Of a stretch of 64,000 nt of DNA, positions 30,322-38,370 are shown in pieces. The stretch spans positions 108,158-172,157 of the forward strand of contig PMLJ01000014.1 of NCBI GenBank assembly GCA_003158855.1. The letters run 5' to 3'. The translations under genes were made by a program, and so were the position numbers. The notes under the pieces are model-generated. The model had not been told where the DNA came from. It ran no database searches and saw nothing but the letters and a program-made list of their open reading frames with translations. Every line of letters begins with the position of its first letter. The first letter of the stretch is position 1. The stretch is from Acidimicrobiaceae bacterium (GTDB taxonomy: Bacteria > Actinomycetota > Acidimicrobiia > Acidimicrobiales > RAAP-2).

Positions 30322-30693
30322 TCACTCGGGTAAGTGGCAGACCGCCTCGACGTTGTTGCCGTCCGGATCTCGCACGAATGCTCCGAAGTAGTTTTCATGG
30401 TATTCGGGCCATAACCTCGGCGCGTGCAGCACCTCGGCGCCCGCCTTCACCGCCGCGTCGAAGAACGCTTGCACGGCTCGACGATTGGGTGCCGAGAAAG
30501 CTATGTGAGACTCGCGAAAGCCATTCCCACTCGTCAAGGGGCCGATCCAGAACGACGGCATGGGCGCGACGCCGAACCCGATGACCTCGCCGAAATCCAT
30601 CACGCGACCACCGCCGAGTGGACCCAGAACAGAATCGTAGAAACGGGCACTGGACGTCGCGTCAGCACATTGGATTGACAGATGATCAAGCAT
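30322..30693 (-). CDS. VOC (glyoxalase-fold) family protein
   Basis: About 123 residues with paired beta-alpha-beta-beta-beta units: MLDHLSIQCADATSSARFYDSVLGPLGG at the start and ENYFGAFVRDPDGNNVEAVCH at the end, both typical of VOC proteins. The metal-site histidine of the first module (HLSI) and glutamate of the second (NNVEAVC) are in place. AAAGGAAG precedes ATG 30691-30693; the longer frame upstream is not supported. Substrate unknown. Confidence 0.87.
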   Translation of the reverse strand: MLDHLSIQCADATSSARFYDSVLGPLGGGRVMDFGEVIGFGVAPMPSFWIGPLTSGNGFRESHIAFSAPNRRAVQAFFDAAVKAGAEVLHAPRLWPEYHENYFGAFVRDPDGNNVEAVCHLPE

Positions 30694-31094
30694 CTCAACT
30701 TCCTTTCGCCACGATGTCAGCTGCGTGAATACGACGTGCTTCGTCGTGCGATCAACGATAGCGCGGACCGCACGACGATGACTAGTAGCGGGAGACCTTC
30801 GTGTGCGAGCTTGACGGCGTGATGTCAACATCCATGGCGTAGCAACCTGTCGCTCCATCAAGGAACTTCAGCCAGCCCGCGTTGGCGTTGAGTCTTGACT
30901 GCGCCGTCTCGGAAGCGGCCAAGCCTTCGAAGCCCACGAGCCACCCCACGCCTCCGTGGTTCCCGGTCGGTCATGCGATGAACGATGTCGGAGGGCCAGT
31001 AATGGAACCAGCTCGGCAGCTGGAAAGAGCACGTGACCTGGAAGCGACAGAGCAGGACAACCCCAGTCACGGCCGATTGAGGCGGTTCCGTGAA
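30694..31094. other. Intergenic, 401 bases
   Basis: Upstream of the VOC gene and downstream of the Gmad2 protein. No coding frame or structured element is convincing. Confidence 0.35.
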
Positions 31095-31763
31095 CTACTT
31101 GGCGAAACTCACCCGCACCGTGCTGGCCTCGATTACGCGACCATCCTTCGCCGAATAGGTGCGCAACAGCAGCGCACCATATCTTGATGACGGCGCATGG
31201 AACGAAACCAACTTGGAGAACGGCCTCATGACTCCCATCGACCCGCCCATCATGGAACTACTGGTCACGGGAGTGACGCTCCCGTCTTGGCGTAGTTGCA
31301 CGTTGACAACAGCCTCGTAGGCGGTGCTCGTTCCCTTGAGCAGGACCGGAGAGCTGATTCGCTGCATTGTTGAAGGGCTGGAGACAATGATATCGGGCGC
31401 AGACGATCCGAGAACCCACCACGTGTGCGCGGAGGTGGACTGCCGCACAAGGACGGTCGTCGCAGCGCTGTTCACGCTTGACCTCACAACAATCTCATCT
31501 GAACCATTTGCATTCCTGAGGAGGGAACCAACCAAGGGGTTGGTGAATCCCAGGTAGTCGGTCGCGAAGGTCTGCACGGCCAATACCGGATCACCGAATC
31601 GTGTCGCAGTCGATGCGAACGGCCATATCGCCGTCACGGGTGCCGTCGACGACGGGACCGTCGTCGGCGTTGTGGACGTTCGAATCTGACGGTCGCCAAT
31701 CGCGCCGATTGCCGCTCCGACGATCAGTGCGGCCAACACCAGAACTGTCACTCGCCTGCCCAT
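31095..31763 (-). CDS. Membrane-anchored protein with C-terminal Gmad2 (Ig-like) domain
   Basis: About 222 residues. GRRVTVLVLAALIVGAAIGA is an N-terminal membrane anchor, followed by a Thr/Ser/Pro-rich linker. The middle forms a small beta domain. The last ~90 residues (ISSPVLLKGTSTAYEAVVNV to EASTVRVSFAK) match the Gmad2 immunoglobulin-like domain of bacterial envelope proteins. It is probably displayed outside the membrane. The start ATG 31761-31763 follows directly from the anchor; a longer frame from 31895 lacks support. Function unknown. Confidence 0.78.
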   Translation of the reverse strand: MGRRVTVLVLAALIVGAAIGAIGDRQIRTSTTPTTVPSSTAPVTAIWPFASTATRFGDPVLAVQTFATDYLGFTNPLVGSLLRNANGSDEIVVRSSVNSAATTVLVRQSTSAHTWWVLGSSAPDIIVSSPSTMQRISSPVLLKGTSTAYEAVVNVQLRQDGSVTPVTSSSMMGGSMGVMRPFSKLVSFHAPSSRYGALLLRTYSAKDGRVIEASTVRVSFAK

Positions 31764-31976
31764 GCACCCATGATGCACGATTCGCTGAAGATCCGGACAG
31801 GGCCCAAAGTCCCTGTAAGCGTCGGCAAATGAGGCGGAACGCGATGGTGCGAAGGCCTCCCAGAGGCCTCCCCAGGGTTCAATTTGCTGGTGCAAAGGCC
31901 ATGGCCGTCATGTTCGCGCGTCCCGGAGCCGACTGAACGCCTGTTGAAGAATCTTCGCGATGCAGGCGCCGGACGA

Positions 31977-33230
31977 CTACTCCGTTCCGGCGTACTTGCC
32001 CGCAGTCTCGGGGAACATCGCCTTCACGATCTTGAAGTTCGACACGTCAGTGGTCCCATCGGAATGGAGATTGATGAGCGCGTCACGCATGTACTTCTCG
32101 ATCCCGACCTCGAGCATCGCCCCGTAGCCGCCGTGCAACTCCATGGCGTTCTGGCAGACCTTGACGATCTCGTGCGACGCAAAGACCTTCACCATGTTGC
32201 AGAGCGCGTCGGCGTCGGGCGAACGCTCGTCGACGGCCAACGCCGCGTGGCGAAGCAATGCGGCCACCGCCTCGAGGCGGGTGGCCATATCGGCTATCCG
32301 CAGCGCAACCGCCTGGTGCTTGATGATTGCCTTACCTCCTTGCACACGCTCGTGGACGAAGGTGACGGTCTCCTCGTACGCCCCGACACCGATGCCGAGG
32401 CTCTTCGCCGCCACGAGCACTTTGCCCGGTCGAAAGTAGATGCCGGCCTTGCCGAGGGCGTCGTCGTGGATGAGCAGATGATCGGCCGGCACCCTGCAGT
32501 TGTCGAAGACGATCTCACCGTTGTTCATGAAGCGTCCGCCGATGGTCTCGTTGCAGCGGGTGACCTCCAGCCCCGGCGTCTCGCGCGGAACCAGGAAGCT
32601 CGAGGTTCCCTGCTGCATGCCAACGTCGTCATCAGTGTTGGCGTAGACGACGTACAGCGATGCGTCGAACCCATTGCTGATGAACTGCTTGCGCCCATTG
32701 ATGACCCACTCGTCACCGTCCAGGACCGCCCTCGTGTCCATGTTGACCTCGGGGACGTTGTACGGGAGCCAACGGTCGGACGCGCCTCGGGGCTCGGTCA
32801 GGCAGTGAGCCATCAGGAACTGGGGCTCAGCCATGTATCGGGTGAACCAGTACTCCTGGAGGTGCTTCGGAGCGAACTGGGCGATGAGCACCGAGATCTT
32901 CCAGTTCTGGACCAACTTGTCGGCCAGCCCCGACTCGCCTCTCGCAATCTCGGTTGCTATCAGTGCCAGCGTTTGGGACTGGGTCGAAGGGTCGAGCGCA
33001 ATCCCCCCGTATTGCTCGGGGACTCCGAGAGCCCTCAGCCCCGCGGCATCTGCCTGCTCGAGGATGTGTGGAGGAAGGCGGTCCATCGGGTCCATCTGCC
33101 ATTCACGCATGCGATTCTGCTGGATGAACGGAATAACGACGTGGTCGACGTACCGACGGGTCGTGTCACGCATCATCCGTTGTTCGCCCGTCAAGTACCT
33201 GTCTTGGAAGTACATCTGCCCCCAATTCAA
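31977..33230 (-). CDS. Acyl-CoA dehydrogenase
   Basis: A 417-residue FAD enzyme. The N-terminal helical domain includes LRALGVPEQYGGIALDPSTQ. The beta domain carries LTEPRGASDRWLPYNV and INGRKQFISNG for FAD/substrate contacts. The C-terminal helices include QAVALRIADMATRLEAV and MELHGGYGAMLEVGIEKYMRD, the conserved block near the FAD-binding end. It would introduce a trans double bond into an acyl-CoA. No electron-transfer flavoprotein genes are adjacent. Substrate chain length cannot be read. Confidence 0.93.
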   Translation of the reverse strand: MNWGQMYFQDRYLTGEQRMMRDTTRRYVDHVVIPFIQQNRMREWQMDPMDRLPPHILEQADAAGLRALGVPEQYGGIALDPSTQSQTLALIATEIARGESGLADKLVQNWKISVLIAQFAPKHLQEYWFTRYMAEPQFLMAHCLTEPRGASDRWLPYNVPEVNMDTRAVLDGDEWVINGRKQFISNGFDASLYVVYANTDDDVGMQQGTSSFLVPRETPGLEVTRCNETIGGRFMNNGEIVFDNCRVPADHLLIHDDALGKAGIYFRPGKVLVAAKSLGIGVGAYEETVTFVHERVQGGKAIIKHQAVALRIADMATRLEAVAALLRHAALAVDERSPDADALCNMVKVFASHEIVKVCQNAMELHGGYGAMLEVGIEKYMRDALINLHSDGTTDVSNFKIVKAMFPETAGKYAGTE

Positions 33231-33474
33231 TAAGCGACATCCGCACCGCTGCGCGATGAACGAGTACGCCTGGGCTTGAATCTAACGCGCAAGGGCCAGA
33301 CGCCGGGGCTGACTGAAAAGTTTTAAGAGTAGATATTCCATCCATCGAAATCTCCCCAAGGGTGCGGATTGTCGAAACGGACTGCCTCCCCCTATCTCGG
33401 AGCGTCGACATAGGGTCGGGCGACTGTTCTTCGTCCGGTGCCGGAATTCCATCTCGACAACAAGTTGAAGTACT

Positions 33475-33480
33475 TAGAAT
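33475..33480 (+). promoter_or_regulatory. -10 box for the PAP2 phosphatase gene
   Basis: TAGAAT six bases before GTG 33487, again the leaderless geometry. No Shine-Dalgarno is present. Confidence 0.5.
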
Positions 33481-33486
33481 TAGCGG

Positions 33487-33963
33487 GTGAATTCGATCAT
33501 TATTTTCGTCGCCAAGTACTTCTTCGTCGTCAGCATCCTTCTCGTCGCCTCTTACTGGATTAGGGCTAGCGCCTCGGTCAAGATCGAACTCACTTGGCGA
33601 CTAGCCCTAGGCGGCGTTTTGGCCTTTGCACTGGCGGCACTCGCCGGGCACCTCTACTTCGATCCGCGACCCTTTGTCACGCACCATCTGATTCCGCTCA
33701 TTCCCCATTCGCGCGACAACGGGTTTCCTTCGGATCACGCACTCCTCACCGCGTTTCTTGGTTTCACGATGCTCCTCTATTCGCGCACCTTGGGGCTGAC
33801 CTTGCTCGTTGTCGCCTTTCTGGTGGGTACTGCGAGGGTGGCGGCTCATATTCACAACCCGCGGGACATCGTTGCGTCCTTCGTTATCGCGGCTCTTGCT
33901 GTCGCTCTGACCCAACTTCTCTCGCATCGCTGGAATGGGCGACGTACCGCGAAGGGTCATTAG
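33487..33963 (+). CDS. PAP2-family membrane phosphatase (undecaprenyl pyrophosphatase-like)
   Basis: A 158-residue protein with about five membrane helices. The phosphatase signature appears in weakened form: YFDPRPF (C1-like, KX6RP replaced), GFPSDHALLTAF (C2, PSGH written PSDH) and RVAAHIHNPRDIVAS (C3, SRX5HXXXD replaced by RX3HX4D). PSDH and H..RD are the usual form in BcrC-type undecaprenyl pyrophosphatases. It likely recycles the lipid carrier for peptidoglycan synthesis. Confidence 0.85.
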   Translation: MNSIIIFVAKYFFVVSILLVASYWIRASASVKIELTWRLALGGVLAFALAALAGHLYFDPRPFVTHHLIPLIPHSRDNGFPSDHALLTAFLGFTMLLYSRTLGLTLLVVAFLVGTARVAAHIHNPRDIVASFVIAALAVALTQLLSHRWNGRRTAKGH

Positions 33964-34070
33964 CGCTCGTTCACGGTCCACCAAATGCCTTCGGGTCAGA
34001 TGCTGCGTGGCCGGACGCCGCGATGAGGCCACGTCGTGCCACGGAGCATTCATGAGACAATGACCCCACA

Positions 34071-34598
34071 ATGTTGAGGTACTACATAGCGATCGAGCCA
34101 CCCGTAGACCAGCGCCTTCGTATCGGCGCCGTCATGCGTCAGATGGGCAACCCCTGGCCAGTGCCGCACATCACCGTGATTGCGCCTGACGGCCTGACGC
34201 CTGATTTGGCGTGGCTGTCGAAGGTCATCGAGGTGGCAGCACAATCCGCGCGATTCTCAGTGAAGATAGGAGAAGCCAAGACCTTCGATGACCGGGTTCT
34301 CTACCTGTCTGTTGAAGGGACCGATCTCCCCTCACTTCACCAAAGAATCCTCGAAGCCGTCTCCCCCGAAGCCGATCTCGTGCCCGAGTGGTCGAGCGAA
34401 CATGAATACGTTCCACACCTGACCCTGACGAGGTCGCACAATGCAAATGTACTGTCGCAGTTTGAGGAACTCGCGTCAACGCTGGGGGATATCCCTTCCT
34501 TCGAGGTCATCGAGTTGACAGTCTTCAGGCGAGAGGATCCCTCGACTCAGTATCGAGCATGGAGACGGTTACCGCTGGCGAACTCGCGCCAGCACTGA
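34071..34598 (+). CDS. 2H phosphoesterase / 2'-5' RNA ligase-like protein
   Basis: A 175-residue protein with the two HXT motifs that define the 2H superfamily: VPHITVIAP near residue 31 and VPHLTLTRS near residue 118. RYYIAIEPPVDQRLRI at the start is typical. Family members cleave 2',3'-cyclic phosphates or ligate RNA ends. ATG 34071 fits the family start; no strong ribosome site. Exact reaction is open. Confidence 0.85.
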   Translation: MLRYYIAIEPPVDQRLRIGAVMRQMGNPWPVPHITVIAPDGLTPDLAWLSKVIEVAAQSARFSVKIGEAKTFDDRVLYLSVEGTDLPSLHQRILEAVSPEADLVPEWSSEHEYVPHLTLTRSHNANVLSQFEELASTLGDIPSFEVIELTVFRREDPSTQYRAWRRLPLANSRQH

Positions 34599-34736
34599 TT
34601 CAGGGTGAAGTCAACGTCCGACCGGATGGATGCATCCGGAGATCACCTCGTGGTAGAAGCGCAATCAAGATGAAGTAAACGACTCTTCCAGGCGAACGCG
34701 GCGAGAAGCTCGAGGTTGAAGAGCCTCGAGGGTTGG

Positions 34737-35078
34737 TCACTCGATTCCAGGCACTGAATGAAGGAGGCTTGCTGAACCAAAGCGCAAGACGCCGCTAGGT
34801 ACCAGCCATGGCATCACGACGGCATCGAATCGTCCGGCTCGAACGGCCGAGTCCTGCTCTATGAGTCGACGAGCAATCTCAGGCGGCGCGTCGAGAATCA
34901 CCAGACCTCTGAAGTGGTCATCCTGGAGCGGACCCGCGGCCCTGACAAAACCTGCATCCTGAAGGTCAGCGAGATGCAAGAGGTGAGCATCCTGGAGCTC
35001 GCCGTCCTCCTCTTCATCGAGCTCGGGTGCATCCGATCGAAGGACCAGCAAGGCAATACTCAACTCGTCGAATTCCAT
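34737..35078 (-). CDS. YciI-like (YCII-related) protein
   Basis: A 113-residue ferredoxin-like-fold protein. The pattern LLVLRSDAP, then HLLHLADLQDAGFVRAAGPLQDDHFRGLVIL and RLIEQDSAVRAGRFDAVVMPWL matches the YCII family, where a His-Asp pair (here in HLADL and the DSAVRAG block) forms the putative site. Cellular role unknown. It is convergent with the 2H gene. Confidence 0.8.
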   Translation of the reverse strand: MEFDELSIALLVLRSDAPELDEEEDGELQDAHLLHLADLQDAGFVRAAGPLQDDHFRGLVILDAPPEIARRLIEQDSAVRAGRFDAVVMPWLVPSGVLRFGSASLLHSVPGIE

Positions 35079-35467
35079 GACACTTTGTAGCGCAACCGGA
35101 TCTCACAGAATCGGGCTTCCCACTTTCTCGTGATCACGACAACGGACGCGAATCGACCGATTCATCGAGACCTGGTGACAGGCCTGAACAGGCCCTCCAC
35201 CGCTCGAGAGCTTCACAAGCCAAACTGGTGCCGGTCTCGGTCCCTCGATGGTGCCCCAGGCCGGACGGCCACCGGTCTGAAACCTTGCGCCGAATGCCTG
35301 GTCTAAGGCAATGGTTCGCGCAACCATCCACGCGTGACGGCACAGATTGGTGCCACGAAACTCGGGGCAAGGCCGCGACGTGTGATTCGCTTTGACACCC
35401 CGATCATTGCGGAGGCGCTTACAATGACGTTCGTATTCCCAATACCACTGTCAATCTAGGGAGCGTC
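35079..35467. other. Intergenic, 389 bases
   Basis: No supported gene. TTGACA at 35392-35397 and TACAAT at 35420-35425 are good hexamers but 22 bases apart, too far for one standard promoter; TACAAT alone could drive the next gene. Confidence 0.35.
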
Positions 35468-35725
35468 GTGCTTGCAAACTGGCACTGGTTGTTGCAGGTC
35501 ACCGGTGTAGATAACGAGGCCGGCAAGTGGTATGCATTTTGGAGCGGATTTGGCGCCGACTTCACGGAAGGTGCAATCTTCGTCAGCATTGTTGGCCTCT
35601 ATCATCGCCACAAGTGCCAGAGTTGCTGGCGGCCAGCTCTCAAGGCCGGCCTCGGACGCGTCGCAGGAACTCACTACGAAGCCTGCCACAAGGGAGTTGA
35701 GTTCCGTGCGGCGCGAAAGTGGTGA
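35468..35725 (+). CDS. Small membrane protein with Cys/His cluster (phage-like)
   Basis: An 85-residue protein. After WHWLLQVTGVDNEAGKWYAF comes a short hydrophobic segment (TEGAIFVSIVGLY), then a cytoplasmic tail HRHKCQSCWRPALKAGLGRV ending THYEACHKG. The CXXC plus CH arrangement could bind zinc. Similar one-helix proteins with a CWR..G..VxGTxYxxCxxH tail are frequent in actinobacteriophages and their hosts. GGGAG precedes GTG 35468. It stops four bases before the hairpin end of the first RNA repeat, which may also terminate this gene. Confidence 0.62.
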   Translation: MLANWHWLLQVTGVDNEAGKWYAFWSGFGADFTEGAIFVSIVGLYHRHKCQSCWRPALKAGLGRVAGTHYEACHKGVEFRAARKW

Positions 35726-35729
35726 TTCA

Positions 35730-35993
35730 CGCGAAAGCGCCCGTCCCAAAAGTCAATGGGAATCGGGCGCTTTGCTTAACTTGTACTCCCTGAACGGACT
35801 GAAGGGAAATGGCACCCAGAGAAGCGTACGCGCTTCGTGTCCGTTGCAAGGCTCAACTTCGAGCACTTTGCCTTCAATTCAATCTGGGCCTACCGGAATC
35901 TCTCCCGTACAATCTCTTGCCATCCATTCTCAGGATGAACCACAATCAGGATCCATTCGAAACTGACCTCCTAAAGGATCTCTCCAGATCCTT
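35730..35993 (-). ncRNA. Predicted structured RNA, copy 1 of a diverged pair
   Basis: The stretch aligns with 36758-37022 over its whole length. Read on the minus strand it begins about seven bases after TACAAT (36000-36005) and ends in a strong hairpin at 35733-35772 (10-bp outer stem) with TTT after it. Internal helices shared with copy 2: CGGGA-GAGA-TTCCG with a GNRA-type loop (35893-35906), GAAGCG-CGTA-CGCTTC (35820-35835), CTC-GAAGTT-GAG flanked by GCAA/TTGC, and a long-range pairing of GGCCCAG with CTGGGTGCC (35883-35889 with 35810-35818). G-U pairs fit only if the minus strand is transcribed. AGGAGG and a short ORF lie near the 5' end. I match it to no known RNA family. Confidence 0.65.
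35929..35955 (-). other. Eight-codon mini-ORF inside RNA copy 1
   Basis: ATG at 35953-35955 reads MDPDCGSS then TGA. AGGAGG (35966-35971) lies ten bases upstream. Copy 2 has the same arrangement with a different peptide, so the ribosome site and start, not the peptide, appear to be kept. It could be translated as a leader or act as a ribosome-binding decoy. Confidence 0.35.
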
Positions 35994-35999
35994 CATAAT

Positions 36000-36005
36000 T
36001 ATTGT
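36000..36005 (-). promoter_or_regulatory. -10 box for RNA copy 1
   Basis: TACAAT on the minus strand at the exact boundary where similarity between the two RNA copies stops. The -35 region is not recognisable. Confidence 0.45.
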
Positions 36006-36385
36006 ACCGTGATCGGCGTCCTCTTGGCTAGGGACCAAAGACCCTATACGTCGTGCTCAATCTGACAGATGACGTGAACCATCGCTCGTGCAAACTCCAC
36101 CCAAGTCCGGCGATTCGGAAGGTCCGATGTCAACTCACATTGGCGATTCTTGCCACGACCATGTCGAGGACTCGATGCCGCGTGTCATCGACCAAGTGTG
36201 CAGAAGCTGCATGGCCACAAGGCTGCGATGACCTCGACGTAGAGGCGTTGATTCATTCGCACGCACGCCTGCGACGCCGGCGATCGCCAAACCCCGACTG
36301 CTGGCAACTCTTGGGCCTTACGTCTCTGGCACAGGTGTCCTCTGCGGTATAGACATTGGGTATTCAGAAAACGGCGGGAGGCGCC
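36006..36385. other. Intergenic, 380 bases
   Basis: Lies between RNA copy 1 and the DUF1918 gene. No coding frame with protein-like character; the 99-codon frame at 36053-36352 lacks a ribosome site and any family resemblance. Confidence 0.35.
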
Positions 36386-36577
36386 ATGAACGCAAAAGTT
36401 GGAGACCGAATCGTGGTTCGAGGGCATCGGGCGGGTCAGTCGGACCGTCACTGCATGATTCTCGAGGTGCGACATGAGAGCGGGGAACCGCCCTATCTCG
36501 TCCGATGGGACGACAGCGACCATGAGGAGCTCTACTTCCCTGGATCCGACGCCGCCGTCATCAACAGCGGCAATTAG
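36386..36577 (+). CDS. DUF1918 domain protein
   Basis: A 63-residue single-domain protein: AKVGDRIVVRGHRAGQSDRH, CMILEVRHESGEPPYLVRWD, then HEELYFPGSDAAVI. This is the full DUF1918 pattern, an SH3-like small beta barrel common in actinobacteria, often next to stress genes; role unknown. GGGAGG precedes ATG 36386. It sits between the two RNA repeats on the opposite strand. Confidence 0.88.
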   Translation: MNAKVGDRIVVRGHRAGQSDRHCMILEVRHESGEPPYLVRWDDSDHEELYFPGSDAAVINSGN

Positions 36578-36757
36578 TAATTAAAACCAGTTCGTCAGGA
36601 ACCGGTACAACCAGAGTTGGACGCCCACTAATGGGACGGCCTTTGTGCGCAACCTTGTCGCTGGTCTCGTGCGAAGCAACGTGACTGTCGATTCCTGCTG
36701 CTTGGCAGAAGGGTCGCCTCAGGACGAGACAACATGGATTCGAAAACTGGGCTATTC

Positions 36758-37022
36758 GCGAAAGCGCCCGTCCCAAGTTTCAATGGGAATCGGGCGCTCT
36801 ACTTAACTTGTATTCCTAGAACAGATCACTCGGGAAATGGCACCCAGCGAAGCATACGTGCTTCTCGTCCGTTGCAACTCTCAACTTCGAGCCTCTTGCC
36901 TTCGATGTGCCTGGGCCTGCCGGAATCTCTCCCGTACAACCCCTCGTGTTCCATTCTCAGGGCTAACTACCTTCAGGTTTCATTCGGCCGGGCGCCTCCT
37001 TAAGAGTCTTCCCAAATCCTTC
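36758..37022 (-). ncRNA. Predicted structured RNA, copy 2 of a diverged pair
   Basis: Paralogue of the 35730-35993 element, by eye about three quarters identical. A good minus-strand promoter precedes it: TTGCAA (37052-37057), 17 bases, TACGAT (37029-37034). It ends in the hairpin at 36761-36800. The stem GAAGCG/CGCTTC of copy 1 is GAAGCA/TGCTTC here (36849-36864), a compensatory G-C to A-U change around the same CGTA loop. The GNRA hairpin (36921-36934), the CTC-GAAGTT-GAG hairpin and the GGCCCAG/CTGGGTGCC pairing (36911-36917, 36839-36847) are kept. One terminal-stem pair is A-U in copy 1 and G-U here, again only on the minus strand. No known family recognised. Confidence 0.66.
36963..36983 (-). 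other. Six-codon mini-ORF inside RNA copy 2
   Basis: ATG at 36981-36983 reads MKPEGS then TAG, eleven bases after AGGAGG (36995-37000). It occupies the same place as the mini-ORF of copy 1, with an unrelated peptide. Confidence 0.35.
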
Positions 37023-37028
37023 AATTGA

Positions 37029-37057
37029 ATCGTACCGAGGGTGACTTGTGATTGCAA
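37029..37057 (-). promoter_or_regulatory. Promoter of RNA copy 2
   Basis: TTGCAA and TACGAT spaced by exactly 17 bases on the minus strand, directly before the predicted RNA. This is one of the best complete promoters in the window. Confidence 0.55.
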
Positions 37058-37087
37058 GGGTCAAAGGGAACTATTTATCATCTTTTT

Positions 37088-37125
37088 GGGCGAGCAGAGA
37101 ATTGCTGCAAGCACTCGCCCGTTTT
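37088..37125 (+). terminator. Terminator-like hairpin
   Basis: GGGCGAG (37088-37094) pairs with CTCGCCC (37114-37120), followed by GTTTT. No plus-strand gene of good quality precedes it; a 43-codon frame from GTG 37048 runs through it. Confidence 0.35.
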
Positions 37126-37194
37126 GGGACGCGTCCGAGCTTCCCGTCCGCAAACCTGCTGACGCACTCTCCATTGTGAGCAGCAATTGGAGTT

Positions 37195-37219
37195 GGGACT
37201 GCTGTCGATTCGGTTGACA
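37195..37219 (+). repeat. IS3 left inverted repeat
   Basis: GGGACTGCTG then 15 more bases ending GTTGACA. Partner of 38371-38395, four mismatches in 25. Confidence 0.8.
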
Positions 37220-37235
37220 CTTTTGGTTTGTAGTT

Positions 37236-38050
37236 TCATGCTGCTCTTGATGCTTGGTGTAGTGCCTCAAACTCGACCGGCGTAAGTCTCCCGAGTCGAC
37301 GCTTGCGACGCTGACGATGATATTTCTTTTCGATCCAGGTGACGATGGCGAGTCGCAGATCCTCCTTCGTTTCCCAGCGTCGAGTGTTGAGAACGTTCTT
37401 CTGCAAGAGTGGGTGGAACGATTCGATGGCCGCGTTGTCGGCCGCAGAGGCGACTCGTCCCATCGAGCCGATGAGTCCGTTGTTCTTCAGCACCATCACG
37501 AATTTCCTGGATCGAAATTGAGATCCACGGTCGGAATGAACCTTTGTGCCGGCGGGGTCGCGTAGCGCAATCGCGTTCGAAAGGGCCGACTCCGCGAGGT
37601 CCGCGGTCATCCGATCTCCGATCGAGTAGCCGACGATGCGCGTCGAGCACGCGTCCATGAGAGAGCAGAGGTAGAGCTTGCCCTCGTTGGTGTTGTGCTC
37701 GCGCTGCACGAGGTCATCGTGGACCGGTGGACCGGGCTTCTTGCCCGAGCGACTCTTCTTCACGAAGCTCGACCAGATCGCCTGCTGCGAACACAGACGC
37801 CACACTCGGCGCTCGCTGACACTGAGACCCGCGGCCTCGAGCTCGTCACTGATGAACCGGTAGCCAAAGGTGGGGTCGTCGCGGTGCGCGTCGTAGGCGG
37901 CGTTGGTGAGATAGGCGTTCTCGTAGTCGCGAGACGACCACGGTTCGCGCAGCCACCTGTAGTAGCCCTGACATGAGAACTTCAGCACCCGGCAGGTCAC
38001 GTGACGGGGATGCCGTCACGGCTCAGTTCGCGGACCAGCGGGTATTTCAT
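37236..38050 (-). pseudogene. IS3 OrfB (DDE transposase), frameshifted and missing first catalytic Asp
   Basis: ATG 38048-38050 opens MKYPLVRELSRDGIPVT and then meets TGA; one missing base shifts the frame, and the rest continues as TCRVLKFSCQGYYRWLREPW to the end at 37236. Inside the catalytic core VHDDLVQRE is followed directly by HNTNEGKLYLCSLMDA. Relatives carry about 16 residues here, including the WLTDIT motif with the first catalytic aspartate. So an in-frame deletion, likely between short GAG repeats, removed it. The second Asp (KVHSDRGSQF) and the Glu (AAIESFHPLLQKN) remain. The protein cannot transpose. Confidence 0.82.
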
Positions 38051-38331
38051 TTTGGGGGTAACTGCTTGGCGAAGTAGGCGGCCGCGCGACACAGAATCTC
38101 GTTCTCTTGCTCCAGGGTCTTGATGCGCCGGCGTTGTTCGCGCTCGCGATCCGACTCAGCCAACTTCTTCCCGGGCCGAACACCGTCTTCGATGTCGGCC
38201 CGCTTCAACCAGTTGGCCAAGGTTGCGTCGGAGATGCCGAAGTCCTTCGCGATCTGGCTGAGCGGCGCTTCGTGTTTTCGAGCGACCGCCACTACGTCGT
38301 CGCGGAACTCTTGTGGATAGGCTCTCGCCAT
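38047..38331 (-). CDS. IS3 OrfA (helix-turn-helix)
   Basis: A 94-residue transposase subunit. YPQEFRDDVVAVARKHEAPL then IAKDFGISDATLANWLKRAD is the helix-turn-helix, and ESDREREQRRRIKTLEQENE is the leucine-zipper part. In active elements a -1 frameshift at the AAAA before the stop fuses it to OrfB; here ATGA links them. GGAAGG precedes ATG 38329-38331. It appears intact, unlike OrfB, and could still bind the ends. Confidence 0.86.
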   Translation of the reverse strand: MARAYPQEFRDDVVAVARKHEAPLSQIAKDFGISDATLANWLKRADIEDGVRPGKKLAESDREREQRRRIKTLEQENEILCRAAAYFAKQLPPK

Positions 38332-38370
38332 CGTTGCCATCCTTCCGTGGGGATCAGCCCACAAGTTAGA

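Noticed and set aside
31884-33233. 449-codon plus-strand frame
   Set aside because: Antisense to the acyl-CoA dehydrogenase.
35392-35425. TTGACA and TACAAT as one promoter
   Set aside because: Spacer is 22 bases, too long for a standard sigma-70 promoter.
37048-37179. 43-codon frame from GTG 37048
   Set aside because: Protein-like at first sight but lacks a ribosome site and runs through a hairpin; overlaps the RNA copy 2 promoter.
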